Under the pieces are notes generated by a model. The model was given only the letters and a program-made list of their open reading frames with translations. It did not search any database and was not told where the DNA came from. A stretch of 12,047 bases of DNA, from the NCBI GenBank assembly GCA_003511125.1, contig DOJV01000015.1, forward strand, positions 1 to 12,047, given 5' to 3'. The DNA is from Candidatus Uhrbacteria bacterium. GTDB lineage: Bacteria > Patescibacteriota > Patescibacteriia > UBA9934 > GWF2-40-263. This document shows positions 11,775 through 12,047 of this stretch, piece after piece (position 1 is the first letter of the stretch; every line of letters begins with the position of its first letter). The position numbers were made by a program, and so were the translations under genes.

Positions 11775-11791
11775 TTTCGCGCCTCCAAAAC

Positions 11792-11867
11792 GCCGTTGTA
11801 GCTCAGTCGGTAGAGCACATCCATGGTAAGGATGAGGTCACCGGTTCGATCCCGGTCAACGGCTCCA
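11792..11867 (+). tRNA. tRNA-Thr (anticodon GGT)
   Basis: 76 nt including an encoded CCA. The acceptor GCCGTTG pairs with CAACGGC; the D-arm is GCTCAGTCGGTAGAGC; the anticodon stem CATCC/GGATG holds loop ATGGTAA with GGT; the T-arm ACCGG-TTCGATC-CCGGT is perfect. The discriminator base is T. It reads ACC and ACT codons. Confidence 0.95.
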
Positions 11868-11870
11868 TAC

Positions 11871-11956
11871 GGGCAGATACCGAAGCGGTCAAACGGGACA
11901 GACTGTAAATCTGTTGGCTTACGCCTTCGCTGGTTCGAATCCAGCTCTGCCCACCA
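11871..11956 (+). tRNA. tRNA-Tyr (anticodon GTA)
   Basis: 86 nt, a class II tRNA with a long variable arm. The acceptor GGGCAGA pairs with TCTGCCC; the anticodon stem ACAGA/TCTGT encloses CTGTAAA with GTA; the T-arm is GCTGG-TTCGAAT-CCAGC; the discriminator is A and CCA is encoded. It starts 3 bases after the previous tRNA. Confidence 0.95.
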
Positions 11957-11957
11957 C

Positions 11958-12032
11958 GCCGATGTAGCTCAGTGGTAGAGCAACGGTTTTGTAAACCGTA
12001 GGTCGTCGGTTCGATAACGACCATCGGCTCCA
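11958..12032 (+). tRNA. tRNA-Thr (anticodon TGT), with a T-arm mismatch
   Basis: 75 nt including CCA. The acceptor GCCGATG pairs with CATCGGC; the anticodon stem ACGGT/ACCGT encloses TTTGTAA with TGT. The T-arm is GTCGG-TTCGATA-ACGAC: the first four pairs form, but position 61 (base 12017) is A, so the normally conserved G53-C61 pair is lost. It starts one base after tRNA-Tyr. The tRNA is otherwise regular and probably functional. Confidence 0.9.
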
Positions 12033-12047
12033 GTAATTTGTTCTGAT

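Noticed and set aside
11803..12024. Minus-strand ORF of 73 codons across the tRNA cluster
   Set aside because: It is the antisense of three tRNAs; its MEPLTGIEPVTSS-like wording is a known spurious translation of antisense tRNA sequence.

Overview
The window reads as a fragment of a Candidate Phyla Radiation (Patescibacteria) genome. This is inferred from gene content and style, not from a marker tree. The genes are compact. A TrmB-type regulator, a YCF48/Asp-box lipoprotein, a short triosephosphate isomerase (217 aa) and an alpha2-type glycyl-tRNA synthetase are present. Most genes lack a Shine-Dalgarno (SD) sequence, and one looks leaderless. Many intergenic gaps hold palindromic REP-like elements.

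Layout. 1-573: the 3' part of a TrmB-family regulator, closed by a strong bidirectional terminator (585-631). About 712-2990: a GC-rich island on the minus strand with three unrecognised small genes for membrane or exported proteins (738-1169, 1295-2149, 2314-2763) and a possible 10-codon ORF (2938-2970). Each of the three genes has a clear AGGAG SD, unlike the surrounding genes. The island has its own intergenic architecture: two near-identical 49-bp inverted-repeat elements, two related leader hairpins with compensatory base changes, and hairpins without T-tails after the genes. 3078-3579: a promoter- and terminator-bounded minus-strand transcript of about 500 nt that I read as an unidentified structured non-coding RNA. 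3668-3746: a large palindromic repeat.

3808-11713: an ordinary housekeeping run on the plus strand. It contains a DNA polymerase III delta'-type clamp-loader subunit, the Asp-box lipoprotein, ribosome recycling factor (frr), glycyl-tRNA synthetase (glyS), a Bro-N domain protein, an M16 zinc peptidase, tpiA and a membrane-anchored TPR protein. It covers replication, translation, proteolysis and glycolysis without forming one pathway. REP-like pairs precede glyS and tpiA. 11792-12032: a tRNA operon, Thr(GGT)-Tyr(GTA)-Thr(TGT), with its own promoter.

The strongest candidates for something undescribed are the structured RNA at 3078-3579 and the repeat-organised GC-rich minus-strand island beside it. 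The RNA lies upstream of the island and is transcribed towards it.
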